The notes: generated from the sequence alone by a model not told the origin. Shown: positions 6,901 through 15,628, counted from the first letter of the stretch. The stretch: DNA of 23,561 nucleotides from Phycisphaerales bacterium UBA7800 (GCA_002480565.1 DLCK01000088.1:21212-44772); one strand, 5' to 3'. Numbers and translations: made by a program.

Positions 6901-7278
6901 GACAACACGTTGGATACCGTCTTTGAGAATGTTGACATTGAAATTGATCAAGAGTCCGAGAGGTAATTTAGTTGCTTTGAGATAGCTTAAAACCTGCGAG
7001 TGATGCACTGCATGTAATTTTTCAATGGCTTTGAGTTCAATAACCAATTTGTCTTCAACGAGAAAATCCAAGCGTCCATCACCAATTGCTTGTCCTCTGT
7101 AAAACAAAGACACTGGTGCTTCACGAACATGTTTGATGTTCTGTGCTTCAAGTTCAACCGACAAAGCTCTTGAATACGTCTGTTCCTGAAAACCAGGCCC
7201 AAGTTCTTTATGAACTGCTATGGCCGCTCCAATCACCGCACCAGACAGTTCATTTAATTGATCTCCCGGTTCGATCAT
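6892..7278 (-). CDS. GxxExxY family protein (PD-(D/E)XK nuclease-like fold)
   Basis: Small protein (128 aa) with the name-giving motif G29-F-Q-E32-Q-T-Y35 in GPGFQEQTY. It also has a nuclease-like core of D71 (GRLDFLV), then E81-L-K83 (IELKAI), and a downstream Q95 in SQVLSYLK. This is the layout of the PD-(D/E)XK-like GxxExxY family (PDDEXK_3), whose biological role is not established. ATG 7278 is preceded by AGAGAAG seven bases upstream. The gene fills a cassette with long inverted repeats and overlaps the left repeat at its 3' end. Its coding sequence looks more AT-rich than the neighbours, consistent with acquisition. It separates two housekeeping genes with which it has no evident functional link. 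Confidence 0.9.
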   Translation of the reverse strand: MIEPGDQLNELSGAVIGAAIAVHKELGPGFQEQTYSRALSVELEAQNIKHVREAPVSLFYRGQAIGDGRLDFLVEDKLVIELKAIEKLHAVHHSQVLSYLKATKLPLGLLINFNVNILKDGIQRVVLS

Positions 7279-7288
7279 TATTTGACTT

Positions 7289-7335
7289 CTCTCTTCACTC
7301 TGAGTCCTCTGCGCCTCTGCGGTAAAACTGCCTTG
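7289..7335. repeat. Right terminal inverted repeat of the GxxExxY cassette
   Basis: Its reverse complement begins CAAGGCAGTTTTACCGCAGA. It lies just upstream of the GxxExxY start, about ten bases from the ATG, so it contains that gene's leader and ribosome-binding region. Confidence 0.8.
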
Positions 7336-7354
7336 CTGGCTTGGCTGTCTTAAC

Positions 7355-8491
7355 TCATTTCCCTGGCCAGTTGTCGAAGACGAATTGTCCGTCTTGGCTG
7401 ATGACTTGGTCGTCGACGGTGATGGTGCCGCCTTCGCGGAGGTCGCAGACCATGTCCCAGTGGAGTCCTGAGGTATTCATGTTGCCGGTTTCGGGATAGC
7501 CTGATCCGACTGCCAGGTGGAAGGTGCCTCCGATTTTTTCGTCGAAGAGTGTATTTTTGGTGTATTGCTGGATGTTGTAGTTGGTGCCGATGGCCACTTC
7601 ACCGACAAAGCGGGCGCCTTCGTCCTGGTCGAGCATGTCCCGGAGGAAGGCTTCATTTTTGCTGGCCTTGGCTTTGACGACTTTGCCTTTGTCGAAGGTC
7701 AGTTCGATGTCGTGGACTTCACGGCCGTGGTGGACGGCTGGGAAGGAATATCGGACGACGCCGTTGACACCACCGTCTGGCGCGTTGAGGTTGGGGCCGG
7801 TGAAGACTTCACCATCGGGGAAGTTTTCGTGGCCACAGCAGTTGATCCAGGTCATGCCTTCGACATTGACGGTCAGGTCGGTGCCGTTGGCGGTTTGGAA
7901 ACGGACTTCTTTTTTGCCGGTGAGATAGTCGACGACGCGTTGCTGTGTTTCTTCGATTTGTCTCCACGCCGCCACGGGATCATCTTTATCCATATGACCT
8001 GCATTAAAGACAAAGTCCGCATAGTCGGTGAGTCCCATTTCTGCGTCTTGTGCTGAGGAGGTGGTGGGGAAGAGGGTGCCACACCATGTTAATGAGCCGT
8101 CGGCAGCACGTTTCATGAAGGTGGACATGATGTCTTTGCGTGCTGCGGAAGCGACACCTTGTTTTTTAGGATCGACGTTTGTGAGGGCTTTGGTGTTTGT
8201 TTCGGCCCAGATTCCGATGGACACATCAATCGTCTCGTATTCATGTTTGGAAAGCGGGCTGACGTATTGTAATTGTTCCTTGGTGGCATGCTTGAAGAAA
8301 ATCTCCTGTAAGGAGTCAGGCATGCATCGCACCTGCGGATGAGCCCCGGCAATTAAAACTTGTTCGTAGATCGCTTCAATTAATGGAATGGCGACGGGAT
8401 CGCCGCTGATACGAACGAGCTGGCCGGGCTTCACGGCGGTTGAATATTGGACAATGGTCTTGGCAAGTTTATCTAAACGTTGGTCGCGCAA
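7355..8491 (-). CDS. M29 family metallo-aminopeptidase (AmpS/PepS-like)
   Basis: Cytoplasmic exopeptidase (378 aa) predicted to remove N-terminal residues from peptides using a two-metal centre. The M29 ligand pattern is present: E228 (PDGEVFTGP), E298 (RFVGEVAIGTN), H325 and catalytic Y332 (FHLAVGSGYPET), H344 and D346 (GLHWDMV), numbered from the TTG start. I place the start at TTG 8491, giving LRDQRLDKLA at the N-terminus, because GGAG lies eight bases upstream and family members begin at about this point. The longer ATG reading at 8548 has no ribosome-binding site and adds 19 residues unlike the family. The gene is divergent from the PilZ gene and convergent with nothing; the inserted GxxExxY cassette follows. 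Confidence 0.94.
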   Translation of the reverse strand: MRDQRLDKLAKTIVQYSTAVKPGQLVRISGDPVAIPLIEAIYEQVLIAGAHPQVRCMPDSLQEIFFKHATKEQLQYVSPLSKHEYETIDVSIGIWAETNTKALTNVDPKKQGVASAARKDIMSTFMKRAADGSLTWCGTLFPTTSSAQDAEMGLTDYADFVFNAGHMDKDDPVAAWRQIEETQQRVVDYLTGKKEVRFQTANGTDLTVNVEGMTWINCCGHENFPDGEVFTGPNLNAPDGGVNGVVRYSFPAVHHGREVHDIELTFDKGKVVKAKASKNEAFLRDMLDQDEGARFVGEVAIGTNYNIQQYTKNTLFDEKIGGTFHLAVGSGYPETGNMNTSGLHWDMVCDLREGGTITVDDQVISQDGQFVFDNWPGK

Positions 8492-8499
8492 GGGACTAT

Positions 8500-8503
8500 C
8501 TCC
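8500..8503 (-). promoter_or_regulatory. Ribosome-binding site deciding the TTG start of the aminopeptidase
   Basis: GGAG on the minus strand followed by eight bases and TTG (8491-8489). The alternative ATG at 8548 is preceded by a pyrimidine-rich stretch without such a site. Confidence 0.6.
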
Positions 8504-8735
8504 GGTTTGATGGTTCAGGGGGCATTCGTGTCTCACGAGTATGCACATGCTAAAGCAAAGGCTGTTTTTCGCAAGTGTGAAATAATAGACAAAATCTTCC
8601 AGTAAGCGGTTTATTACAACATTCAGTCAAGTTGATCAAATGAGTTGTCGATAGCAATTAACAGGGTCCATAGGCACAAATGCATTGAGTTGGGCGTGAT
8701 GTTCATCGCTGAGCTCAGGCAGGAGTAGAAGTACC

Positions 8736-9200
8736 GTGGCAAAAGAAGAAGCTCAACATCTTTTAGATGAACTAAATCGATTGGAAGATTTGCGCAATCC
8801 CTCACGATGTGAGGGCAAGCGTCAGTTCCAACGATTTGTGGTTCGCGCAGATGCTGAATTGATCCGCATGGATCGCAGCCATACCAATGAATCACCGATT
8901 CCCGTGATGCTCCGTGATATCGGACGTGGCGGTATTGGTTTTGTCTGCACCGATCAGCTTGATGCAGACAGCCTCTGGCAAATCAGCTTTATTCAGCATG
9001 GTTTTGTCATCGGTCACATGGGACTGATCGTCCGTCACAGTCGGACCATCAGTGATGATGTCTATCTCATTGGTGCGCAGTTCTGTTCCGACAGTGGGCT
9101 GCTTTACCAGTTGGGGGTCAATCCTTCAATGGTCGCTGAAACCGACGCGCCTGCAGAAGTTCTTGATGCCGATACGTTCGTTGCTCCAAGCGAGATGTAA
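8736..9200 (+). CDS. PilZ domain protein (candidate c-di-GMP receptor)
   Basis: A 154-aa protein with one PilZ domain at about 27-125. It has the RxxxR motif at R29-R33 (KRQFQRF) and a variant of the D/NxSxxG motif at D61-G66 (DIGRGG, with Gly in place of Ser). PilZ proteins bind cyclic di-GMP and modulate motility or polysaccharide export; with the Ser replaced, binding here is likely but not certain. The N-terminal 25 residues form a charged, probably helical, segment. The start is GTG 8736 with AGGAG at 8721-8725. It precedes the polysaccharide flippase by 242 bp on the same strand, which suggests a link to envelope glycan output. Confidence 0.88.
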   Translation: MAKEEAQHLLDELNRLEDLRNPSRCEGKRQFQRFVVRADAELIRMDRSHTNESPIPVMLRDIGRGGIGFVCTDQLDADSLWQISFIQHGFVIGHMGLIVRHSRTISDDVYLIGAQFCSDSGLLYQLGVNPSMVAETDAPAEVLDADTFVAPSEM

Positions 9201-9442
9201 TTCGTGTTGATCGTCTAGCTGTCAAAATTTTCAAGCAATCTAATCCAATTTCATTCTGCTGAAGCTGCATGTGATATCCCTTGCGCGATGCTCTTTGGGG
9301 CGAGGGTAATATTACATTTGCATTCAACTGTTAACCTGCCAATCGACCTTAAACACAATCTGACAATCCCTTCATTGGCTTTTGAATCCGACCGATAAAC
9401 GCAGTAGCACGGTTTATCTCTGCGCGCAGAGAAAGGTATCCA

Positions 9443-10984
9443 TTGGCCCAGGCACCCGTCAACTCATCGGGAATTGATGCAAGTATCGATCCCAAGGCAA
9501 AGCACTTTGCCACCGACCACCTCAAGAGCGACTTGAAGGGGCGATCGGTGCGCAGTGGCCTGATTACACTCATCTCCGCATCAAGCAGCTTTGTGATCAG
9601 TATGTCCGCAACGGCGGTCCTTGCACGACTGCTTGATCCGACGGACTTCGGCCTTATCGGGATGGTCAGCGTCATTGTCAGCTTCATCGTCCTTTTTAAG
9701 GACATGGGCTTGTCCATGGCAACCGTGCAGCAGGAACATGTCACCCACGAACAGGTCTCCACACTGTTTTGGATCAACGTCATTATCAGTTGCATGATGG
9801 CAGGTCTCACCGCTGCTGTAGCACCGGGCATCGCCTGGTTCTACGACGAACCCAGACTGTTGTGGATCGCCTTGGCAATGACTCCGGGCCAAATCCTCTC
9901 TGGGTTGATCATCCAACACCAGGCGCTGTTGCGAAGACAGATGCGCTTTGGCGTACTTAGTGCTGTTGAAATCACCAGTCAGCTTGCCTCCATTGCCGTG
10001 GCGATCACCATGGCCTGGAAAGGTTATGGATTCTGGGCTTTGATCGGTCAGACACTTAGTTGCCAACTGGTGAATATGTCACTGGTCTGGATTGCCACCG
10101 GCTGGATTCCTGGAAAAGCTTCCCGCGGCAGTGGTGTCCGACCGATGCTGCGATTCGGCGGATTCCTTACGGGTTTTAATCTCACCAATCACTTTGCACG
10201 GAACCTGGATAACATTCTCATTGGTAAATTTGCCGGCTCAGGTGAATTGGGTCTGTACCAAAAAGCCTACACGTTATTGATGCTGCCGATCAATCAGATC
10301 AATGCACCGATCAGTAGTGTGGCGATTCCTGCTTTGTCACGATTACAAGGTGATCCAGCAGCATATCGTCGGTATTACCAACGCGCGATTGGATTGCTGG
10401 TGATCGTGGGCATGCCGGTGATCGCTTACGCCGCCGCCGCCGCAAAGCCTATCATTTTGATACTACTTGGTGAAAAGTGGATTGATGCCGTCGCCATTTT
10501 TCTGGCGTTGTCACCTGCTGCATTCATTGGCACGTTCAATGTTGCGACCGGTTGGGTTTACACTTCCATGGGGACCACCGATCGACAGTTCCGCTATGGC
10601 ATCATTGCTTCGATACTCACCTGCACAGGTTTTGCCATTGGTGCCCATTGGGGTCCTATCGGCGTGGCATGGTCACTGTCGATCAACTTCATGCTCATTC
10701 GTTATCCAGCAGTTGCTTTTTGCTTCAAGAACACACCGCTTAAACCAAGAGATCTGGGTGTGGTACTCATTCGACCGGCAGTCGCGTCGATCGCATCAGG
10801 TATTGGTGCATGGTTTGCATATCAACGTTGGATGCTCGATTGGAATCTCTTTGCCACCGTCTTTGCCATGGCCGGACTCTTTGCCATCAGTTACCTGCTG
10901 ATCTGGCTGATTCTGCCCGGCGGGCGACAACATCTGATCGATACCGTTAAACTACTCAAGGAAATTAAAACCAAACGCGGATAA
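9443..10984 (+). CDS. Wzx-type lipopolysaccharide/exopolysaccharide flippase (MOP superfamily)
   Basis: Polytopic inner-membrane protein (513 aa) with an estimated 12-14 transmembrane helices from about residue 35 to 495. Its N-terminal core is like WzxC-type polysaccharide flippases: an SGLITLISASSSFVISM helix, then ARLLDPTDFGLIGMVSV, then the DMGLSMATVQQ segment. The segment NLDNILIGKFAGSGELGLYQKAY (about 253-275) is also characteristic. It is expected to translocate lipid-linked oligosaccharide across the inner membrane. The start is TTG 9443 with AAAGG at 9432-9436; the first ~30 residues are hydrophilic. The next gene begins two bases after its stop, so the two are cotranscribed. Substrate is unknown. 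Confidence 0.92.
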   Translation: MAQAPVNSSGIDASIDPKAKHFATDHLKSDLKGRSVRSGLITLISASSSFVISMSATAVLARLLDPTDFGLIGMVSVIVSFIVLFKDMGLSMATVQQEHVTHEQVSTLFWINVIISCMMAGLTAAVAPGIAWFYDEPRLLWIALAMTPGQILSGLIIQHQALLRRQMRFGVLSAVEITSQLASIAVAITMAWKGYGFWALIGQTLSCQLVNMSLVWIATGWIPGKASRGSGVRPMLRFGGFLTGFNLTNHFARNLDNILIGKFAGSGELGLYQKAYTLLMLPINQINAPISSVAIPALSRLQGDPAAYRRYYQRAIGLLVIVGMPVIAYAAAAAKPIILILLGEKWIDAVAIFLALSPAAFIGTFNVATGWVYTSMGTTDRQFRYGIIASILTCTGFAIGAHWGPIGVAWSLSINFMLIRYPAVAFCFKNTPLKPRDLGVVLIRPAVASIASGIGAWFAYQRWMLDWNLFATVFAMAGLFAISYLLIWLILPGGRQHLIDTVKLLKEIKTKRG

Positions 10985-10986
10985 CC

Positions 10987-12345
10987 ATGGCCAATCCTGT
11001 CACATCAATCATCAAACGTATTCTTCACAAGCTCAAGCGACTTGTCGCTTTGGGTATCCAACGATCCCGCCAACTCGTGCATACGCGACGGGCGCGGTAT
11101 CACGGATTAAACAATGACGCAGGCATCTGCTATCAAACCGTCAAGTCACCGCTGACGCAGATCAACCTCCATGCCCGGCCTATCGTCAACTCCATGGACT
11201 TTTTGCCTGACAGGCATTCACTCTCTGGCACGGACTTTGTGATCGGTCCACATGTCGAATTTGCCAAGGCCTATATCGCCAACGGCGATGATCCAACATG
11301 GGATTACGCCAAGACGCGTTATTACCAACTCGCAGTGGCAGGGCGGTTACCGTTTCCAGTCATGGGTGAATGCCAGGCGCGCATGCGCTGTCAGAAATTC
11401 ATCTGGATGATTGAGCAGATTCGCCGACATGGATACAAGCCCCGTGAATTTGGCGCAATCGCCGTTGCCCCAACCACCGATGGCAAATGGATGGTGATCA
11501 ACGGCAAGCACCGCTGCGCTGCATTACTTGCACTGGGTGAAAAAAATGTCGATGTCTTCGTGGGGCTGGACAACGAAGTCCGTGTTCAGTTTCGACACCT
11601 GGCTGAAAGTGTCTGGCCACGATCCAGCTATCACCTTAGCTTTGAAGCGATGGAGTCACTGGGTAAGCCCAACAAGGATAAAGCCGACGAGATTCAGCAG
11701 CTCATTGAACAGATCAAAAAACAGAAGCTCGAAACATGGGCCAATATTTACCACCCGCTTCCGTTTTATGAGTTTGGCAATCTCACCACGCAGGTTGCTC
11801 CCGACACCAGCTATCAACGCTTGCAGATGATTCTCGATGCAGCAGATGGGAACGTGGAAGATAAACGCGTTTTGGATCTGGGCTGTAACCTTGGATTCTA
11901 TTCCTTTAGCCTTGCTCATCGCGGGGCCAGGGTCACCAGTGTGGAAATGCGGGCTGATTACCATGACATTTCCAAACGTATTGTCGAACTGTATGACATG
12001 AACGTGCGGTTCCGTAATGAAAGCCTCACACCCCAACTGATTGATGAAGTCGGCGATGTGGATGTGACGCTTTGTTTCTCCATGATTCAATGGGTGATTG
12101 ATCAACATGGTATGGACTATGGCAAACAAATCCTGCGCAAGATATCCGAACGTTCCAAGCTGCTGATGTTTGATGTGTCGGTGAACATGGGCGCAGCCTG
12201 TCTGGTCTGCCCCCATGGGCAGGAGTTAGTGTTTGTCTTTGATTGGCTCAAGGAAGCGACCACCTATACCGACATCCAACTCGTTGGCCAGGTGCATCCC
12301 TACGGCGTGGACACCCGTTATGTGTTTGCTTGTAAACATCAGTGA
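10987..12345 (+). CDS. ParB-like domain fused to a SAM-dependent methyltransferase
   Basis: A 452-aa two-part protein. Residues about 90-200 hold a ParB/sulfiredoxin-like segment with NGKHRCAALLALG (172-184). Residues about 293-450 form a class I methyltransferase, with motif I VLDLGCNLGFYSF (295-307) and an acidic residue ending the next strand (VTSVEM, 317-321). The two are joined by a charged segment (229-250). The N-terminal ~35 residues are strongly basic and might contact membrane or nucleic acid. It starts two bases behind the flippase stop, so methylation of an exported glycan or its lipid precursor is a reasonable inference. ParB-like folds of this sort also occur outside chromosome partitioning, and no DNA-binding role is claimed. 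There is no obvious membrane segment. Confidence 0.85.
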   Translation: MANPVTSIIKRILHKLKRLVALGIQRSRQLVHTRRARYHGLNNDAGICYQTVKSPLTQINLHARPIVNSMDFLPDRHSLSGTDFVIGPHVEFAKAYIANGDDPTWDYAKTRYYQLAVAGRLPFPVMGECQARMRCQKFIWMIEQIRRHGYKPREFGAIAVAPTTDGKWMVINGKHRCAALLALGEKNVDVFVGLDNEVRVQFRHLAESVWPRSSYHLSFEAMESLGKPNKDKADEIQQLIEQIKKQKLETWANIYHPLPFYEFGNLTTQVAPDTSYQRLQMILDAADGNVEDKRVLDLGCNLGFYSFSLAHRGARVTSVEMRADYHDISKRIVELYDMNVRFRNESLTPQLIDEVGDVDVTLCFSMIQWVIDQHGMDYGKQILRKISERSKLLMFDVSVNMGAACLVCPHGQELVFVFDWLKEATTYTDIQLVGQVHPYGVDTRYVFACKHQ

Positions 12346-12535
12346 TTCGACTTTGTCGGTGCGCAAGTTAATCCAATGGACTTTGTTTGGATCGACATAG
12401 AAGTTTTTTTTGTGTTGATGCGTTAAAATAAATTTGGTTTTTGACTTATATTGACGTTGTGAACTGCCGATAAGCCGGTGTAGGCATTACTATTGGCACC
12501 TACAGTGTTACTCGTAAATCAAGGCTGTTTTGAGC

Positions 12536-13228
12536 ATGAAGCTATCCGTCGTCATACCGGTTTACAACGAATGCCAGACCATTCACTTGATTCTTCAGCA
12601 AGTCCAGGATGTGGATATTGACAAAGAGATCATCATGGTCGATGACTGTTCCTCAGACGGGACACGTGATCGTCTCAATGAGTTGGCTGCTGAGGCTGAT
12701 AATATTCGTGTTCTGTTCCATGAAGTGAACAAGGGCAAAGGTGCTGCACTGCGCACCGGTTTTGAAGCTGCCACCGGCGATGTGGTCATCATTCAGGACG
12801 CGGACTTGGAATACGATCCTGCAGAATATCCCAAACTGCTTAAGCCGATTGTGGATGGCAAAGCGGATGTGGTTTTCGGATCCCGTTTTGCAGGCGGTGA
12901 GTCCCATCGCGTGCTTTACTTCTGGCATTCGCTGGGTAATACCTTCCTTACAATCATGTCCAACATGTTTACCGACCTGAACCTCACTGACATGGAGACC
13001 TGCTACAAGGTCTTTAAACGTGAAATCATTCAGAACATCGATATCAAAGAAAACCGCTTCGGCTTTGAGCCTGAAATCACCGCCAAGATTTCACGCATGA
13101 AGTGTCGCATCTTTGAAGTGGGTATCAGCTACAGCGGTCGAACCTATGAAGAAGGCAAGAAGATCGGCTGGAAAGACGGCGTCCGCGCGATCTGGTGTAT
13201 CCTCAAATACAACCTCTTCTCCAAGTGA
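12536..13228 (+). CDS. Family 2 glycosyltransferase, polyprenyl/dolichyl-phosphate sugar synthase-like
   Basis: A 230-aa GT-A enzyme. It begins MKLSVVIPVYNE, followed by VDDCSSDGT (35-43, nucleotide binding), GKGAALRTG (67-75) and the metal-binding QDADLEYDP (87-95). These match DPM1/dolichol-phosphate mannosyltransferase-like proteins, which transfer a sugar from NDP-sugar to polyprenyl phosphate on the cytoplasmic membrane face. There are no C-terminal membrane helices, as in the soluble single-domain class. The ATG at 12536 is preferred; a TTG two codons upstream is possible. AAGG at 12521-12524 is the only plausible ribosome-binding site. The GT-C/TPR gene follows 170-200 bp downstream on the same strand and would be a natural user of its product. 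Confidence 0.93.
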   Translation: MKLSVVIPVYNECQTIHLILQQVQDVDIDKEIIMVDDCSSDGTRDRLNELAAEADNIRVLFHEVNKGKGAALRTGFEAATGDVVIIQDADLEYDPAEYPKLLKPIVDGKADVVFGSRFAGGESHRVLYFWHSLGNTFLTIMSNMFTDLNLTDMETCYKVFKREIIQNIDIKENRFGFEPEITAKISRMKCRIFEVGISYSGRTYEEGKKIGWKDGVRAIWCILKYNLFSK

Positions 13229-13254
13229 TTGCATTTCACTAAATCCATCATTAA

Positions 13255-13282
13255 TTGACATGTCTTTGATGTTCGATTCAAT
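13255..13282 (+). promoter_or_regulatory. Candidate sigma-70 promoter upstream of the TPR membrane protein
   Basis: A perfect -35 TTGACA (13255-13260), a 16-bp spacer and TTCAAT (13277-13282, four of six to the -10 consensus). It lies between the glycosyltransferase stop and the chosen start at 13400. Confidence 0.35.
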
Positions 13283-13399
13283 TTTGAATTGACTATTTGG
13301 CTTCCTGGTGCGCAGTTGCTTTACGGCGGTACAACTTGTATCGCAGTGATAGGCCGTCGCTTTTGTCATGCACACCCGCATCATGCGGTAGGATATGCA

Positions 13400-15628
13400 T
13401 TGACAGATTACGAGCGAGCACTGGGCAAACCCATGACAGACACTTCTACAAACATCTCAATACCCATGCGCACGAGCATAGGATACTGGGCATGGTTGGC
13501 AATGCTCATCTGGATGGCCGTGGTGTATCACGGGGCATTACAGACAGGCTACTTTCTGGATGACGAACAATCCATTTTGCTTAACCCCTCTGTGATTGAT
13601 CTTGGAATTGCATTTCAAAACGCAATGCTCAGTGATCGCGGGTTGGTGACGCTGAGCTTTGCGGGTAATTATGCTCTGCATGGTGCGGAGCCCTGGGGAT
13701 ACCATCTGGTTAATCTGGTGGTGCATTATCTCAACGGCCTATTACTTTTTGGACTGTTAAGTCGAACGCTGCAATTGCCAAGTGTCGGGATGGATGCCAA
13801 ACGGGCGACATGGTTGGGTTTTGCTGGTGCGATGATTTGGTTGATTCACCCGCTTGGATCGCAGGCGGTGATCTACTTAGCCCAACGTGCGGAACTCATG
13901 GCCTCGGGCATGTATCTGCTTGGAGCTTACAGCCTGGTCCGCAGTGTCGATTCGCCAACTCATTGGCGTCGTTGGCAAATCGGTTGTGTCTTGGCGTGCC
14001 TGCTTGGAATGCAGTGCAAGCTCATTTGCGTGACCATGCCGGTGACACTCTTGGCTATGGATCGACTGCTGCTTTTGGACTCCTTTGGGCGGATATTCAA
14101 AACGCGTCGGTGGATGTACCTCGGACTCATCGCTACTTGGGGGATGATGGGCATGACGGGGATGCTTGGCATCTTCAGCAGTGATCCGCAAAATGGTACG
14201 GCCAGTGCGGGTGCAGGATTGATGCAGATTATTTCACCGTCAACATATCTTGCAGCTCAAAGCAGTGTGATCTTGTATTACCTGAAGCTTTCGGTTTGGC
14301 CGGTGGTGTTGGTGTTTGATCACAACTGGCCGGTGCCTGCAACGGTGTCTGAATGTGGGTTGACGTTGTCGGTGATGGTCGTTTTGTTTTTGGTGACGGT
14401 GATACTTGCTGGTATGCGTGTGCGATGGAGCATCTTGCCGTTGGCTGTGTTTTTAATCCTTGCACCGACTTGCAGTTTTGTGCCTGTGTTTGATCTGGCT
14501 GTTGAGCATCGGATGTATCTGGCGGTGGCCTGTGTCATTGTCGGGATATTGTTGTTACTTGGCCGATTGTTGCGTCGATTCCCAAGTGTCTTTATGACTG
14601 TTTGCGTGTTGATCATTTTGATGCTGAGTATCCGCACATGGTTCCGTGTTGGAGACTATCAACAGCCTGTGGTGTTGTGGCAGAAGGTGTTGGCAGTGTA
14701 TCCCGATTCGCCACGCGCAAGGTTGCATCTGCAAGTTGCTCAGGCAATGGCTCAAGGGTTGGACAAGCATATCCAACAGTTACAACGAGCGATTGCGGAT
14801 GATTCAAACGATGCTTCAGCCTTACATGCACTGGGTGAGATTTACCTCAAGAGTCAGCGATTTAATCTGGCCCGGCCGTTGTTGGAAAAAGCAGTCAACT
14901 TGAAGTCGGACAATGCAGACTATTGCATTTCACTTGCTCAGCTTCAACGAATTGATGGCCGATTGACGGAAGCTTCCAAACTATACGAACAAGTGATTCA
15001 GCAGCGTCCGGAGGATGTGTCCACTTTGGTCGCTTACGCTGAATTGCTCGCTGGGCAAAAGCGTTGGCAACAAGCGTTGGACTGCTTGAATCAAGCCCTG
15101 GTGTTAAAGCCTGATGATGTGACCTTGAAGATCAACCAAGTCAACATCCTGCTACGTGCGGATCGTAAAGTCCATGCGTTGATCGCAGCCAAAGAGCTCT
15201 ATGCACAAAGCGGTCAAGACCCACGAACGTTTGGCGTATTGGCATCGGCCTATGCAGCCAACGGTCAATGGGCCCAGGCACGTGATCTCTTTGAACAGAT
15301 CCTTGCACAGCATCCAAGAAACTCCAGCAACCTCGGCACGGTGCAGCGATTGGCGTGGTTGTACGCCACCTGCCCTGATGAGTCAGTCTGCGATGGGGTT
15401 AAAGCCTTGACCTATGCCAAGACGTTTTTTGATCGTGTCGGAGGGTCGAATCCTGTGGCATGGGATACACTCGCAGCGGCACTGGCCAGAAGCGGCGACT
15501 ACGAGCAAGCGATCCATGCAATGCACAAAGCCATCGCACGCTTAAAGGCAGTAGGACGCTCGGATTTGATTCCTGCTTACCAACAACGTCTAGATACATA
15601 CCAACGATATCGCCCTTGGCATCAATGA
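13400..15628 (+). CDS. TMTC-like multi-pass membrane protein (GT-C fold candidate) with C-terminal TPRs
   Basis: A 742-aa protein with about ten or eleven transmembrane helices in the first ~430 residues, followed by tetratricopeptide repeats (about 450-735). The first extracytoplasmic loop has the acidic motif D54-D55-E56 in GYFLDDEQSILLNP. Further on are HPLGSQAV (150-157) and AQRAEL (161-166), which resemble the HPxHTEAV...GRAEL signature of TMTC/DUF1736 O-mannosyltransferases. GT-C enzymes use polyprenyl-phosphate sugars, the expected product of the preceding GT2. TPRs at the C-terminus may bind acceptor proteins. The start is uncertain: TTG 13400 has AGGA six bases upstream, while ATG 13433 has no clear site. 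The frame is open upstream to 13289. The acceptor and sugar are unknown. Confidence 0.82.
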   Translation: MTDYERALGKPMTDTSTNISIPMRTSIGYWAWLAMLIWMAVVYHGALQTGYFLDDEQSILLNPSVIDLGIAFQNAMLSDRGLVTLSFAGNYALHGAEPWGYHLVNLVVHYLNGLLLFGLLSRTLQLPSVGMDAKRATWLGFAGAMIWLIHPLGSQAVIYLAQRAELMASGMYLLGAYSLVRSVDSPTHWRRWQIGCVLACLLGMQCKLICVTMPVTLLAMDRLLLLDSFGRIFKTRRWMYLGLIATWGMMGMTGMLGIFSSDPQNGTASAGAGLMQIISPSTYLAAQSSVILYYLKLSVWPVVLVFDHNWPVPATVSECGLTLSVMVVLFLVTVILAGMRVRWSILPLAVFLILAPTCSFVPVFDLAVEHRMYLAVACVIVGILLLLGRLLRRFPSVFMTVCVLIILMLSIRTWFRVGDYQQPVVLWQKVLAVYPDSPRARLHLQVAQAMAQGLDKHIQQLQRAIADDSNDASALHALGEIYLKSQRFNLARPLLEKAVNLKSDNADYCISLAQLQRIDGRLTEASKLYEQVIQQRPEDVSTLVAYAELLAGQKRWQQALDCLNQALVLKPDDVTLKINQVNILLRADRKVHALIAAKELYAQSGQDPRTFGVLASAYAANGQWAQARDLFEQILAQHPRNSSNLGTVQRLAWLYATCPDESVCDGVKALTYAKTFFDRVGGSNPVAWDTLAAALARSGDYEQAIHAMHKAIARLKAVGRSDLIPAYQQRLDTYQRYRPWHQ

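Larger units (their letters stand above)
6853..7335. mobile_element. GxxExxY cassette bounded by ~47-bp terminal inverted repeats
   Basis: A ~480-bp unit with near-identical inverted ends. 6862-6900 matches the reverse complement of 7289-7327 at 37 of 39 positions. After a one-base indel at 6861 the match continues outward through 6853-6860 and 7328-7335 (7 of 8). The only gene inside is the GxxExxY gene, whose last two codons and stop lie in the left end. No transposase is encoded and no target duplication is apparent. The outer sequence TTTTACCGCAGAGGCGCAG has the CAGAG motif also seen in the nifH-nifD repeat. The structure suggests a cassette moved in trans or by recombination between repeats; mobility is inference. 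Confidence 0.65.

Noticed and set aside
12493..12509. TTGGCAC resembling the -24 part of a sigma-54 promoter before the glycosyltransferase
   Set aside because: At the required spacing the -12 dinucleotide is GT instead of GC, and the site is only ~30 bp from the start codon.
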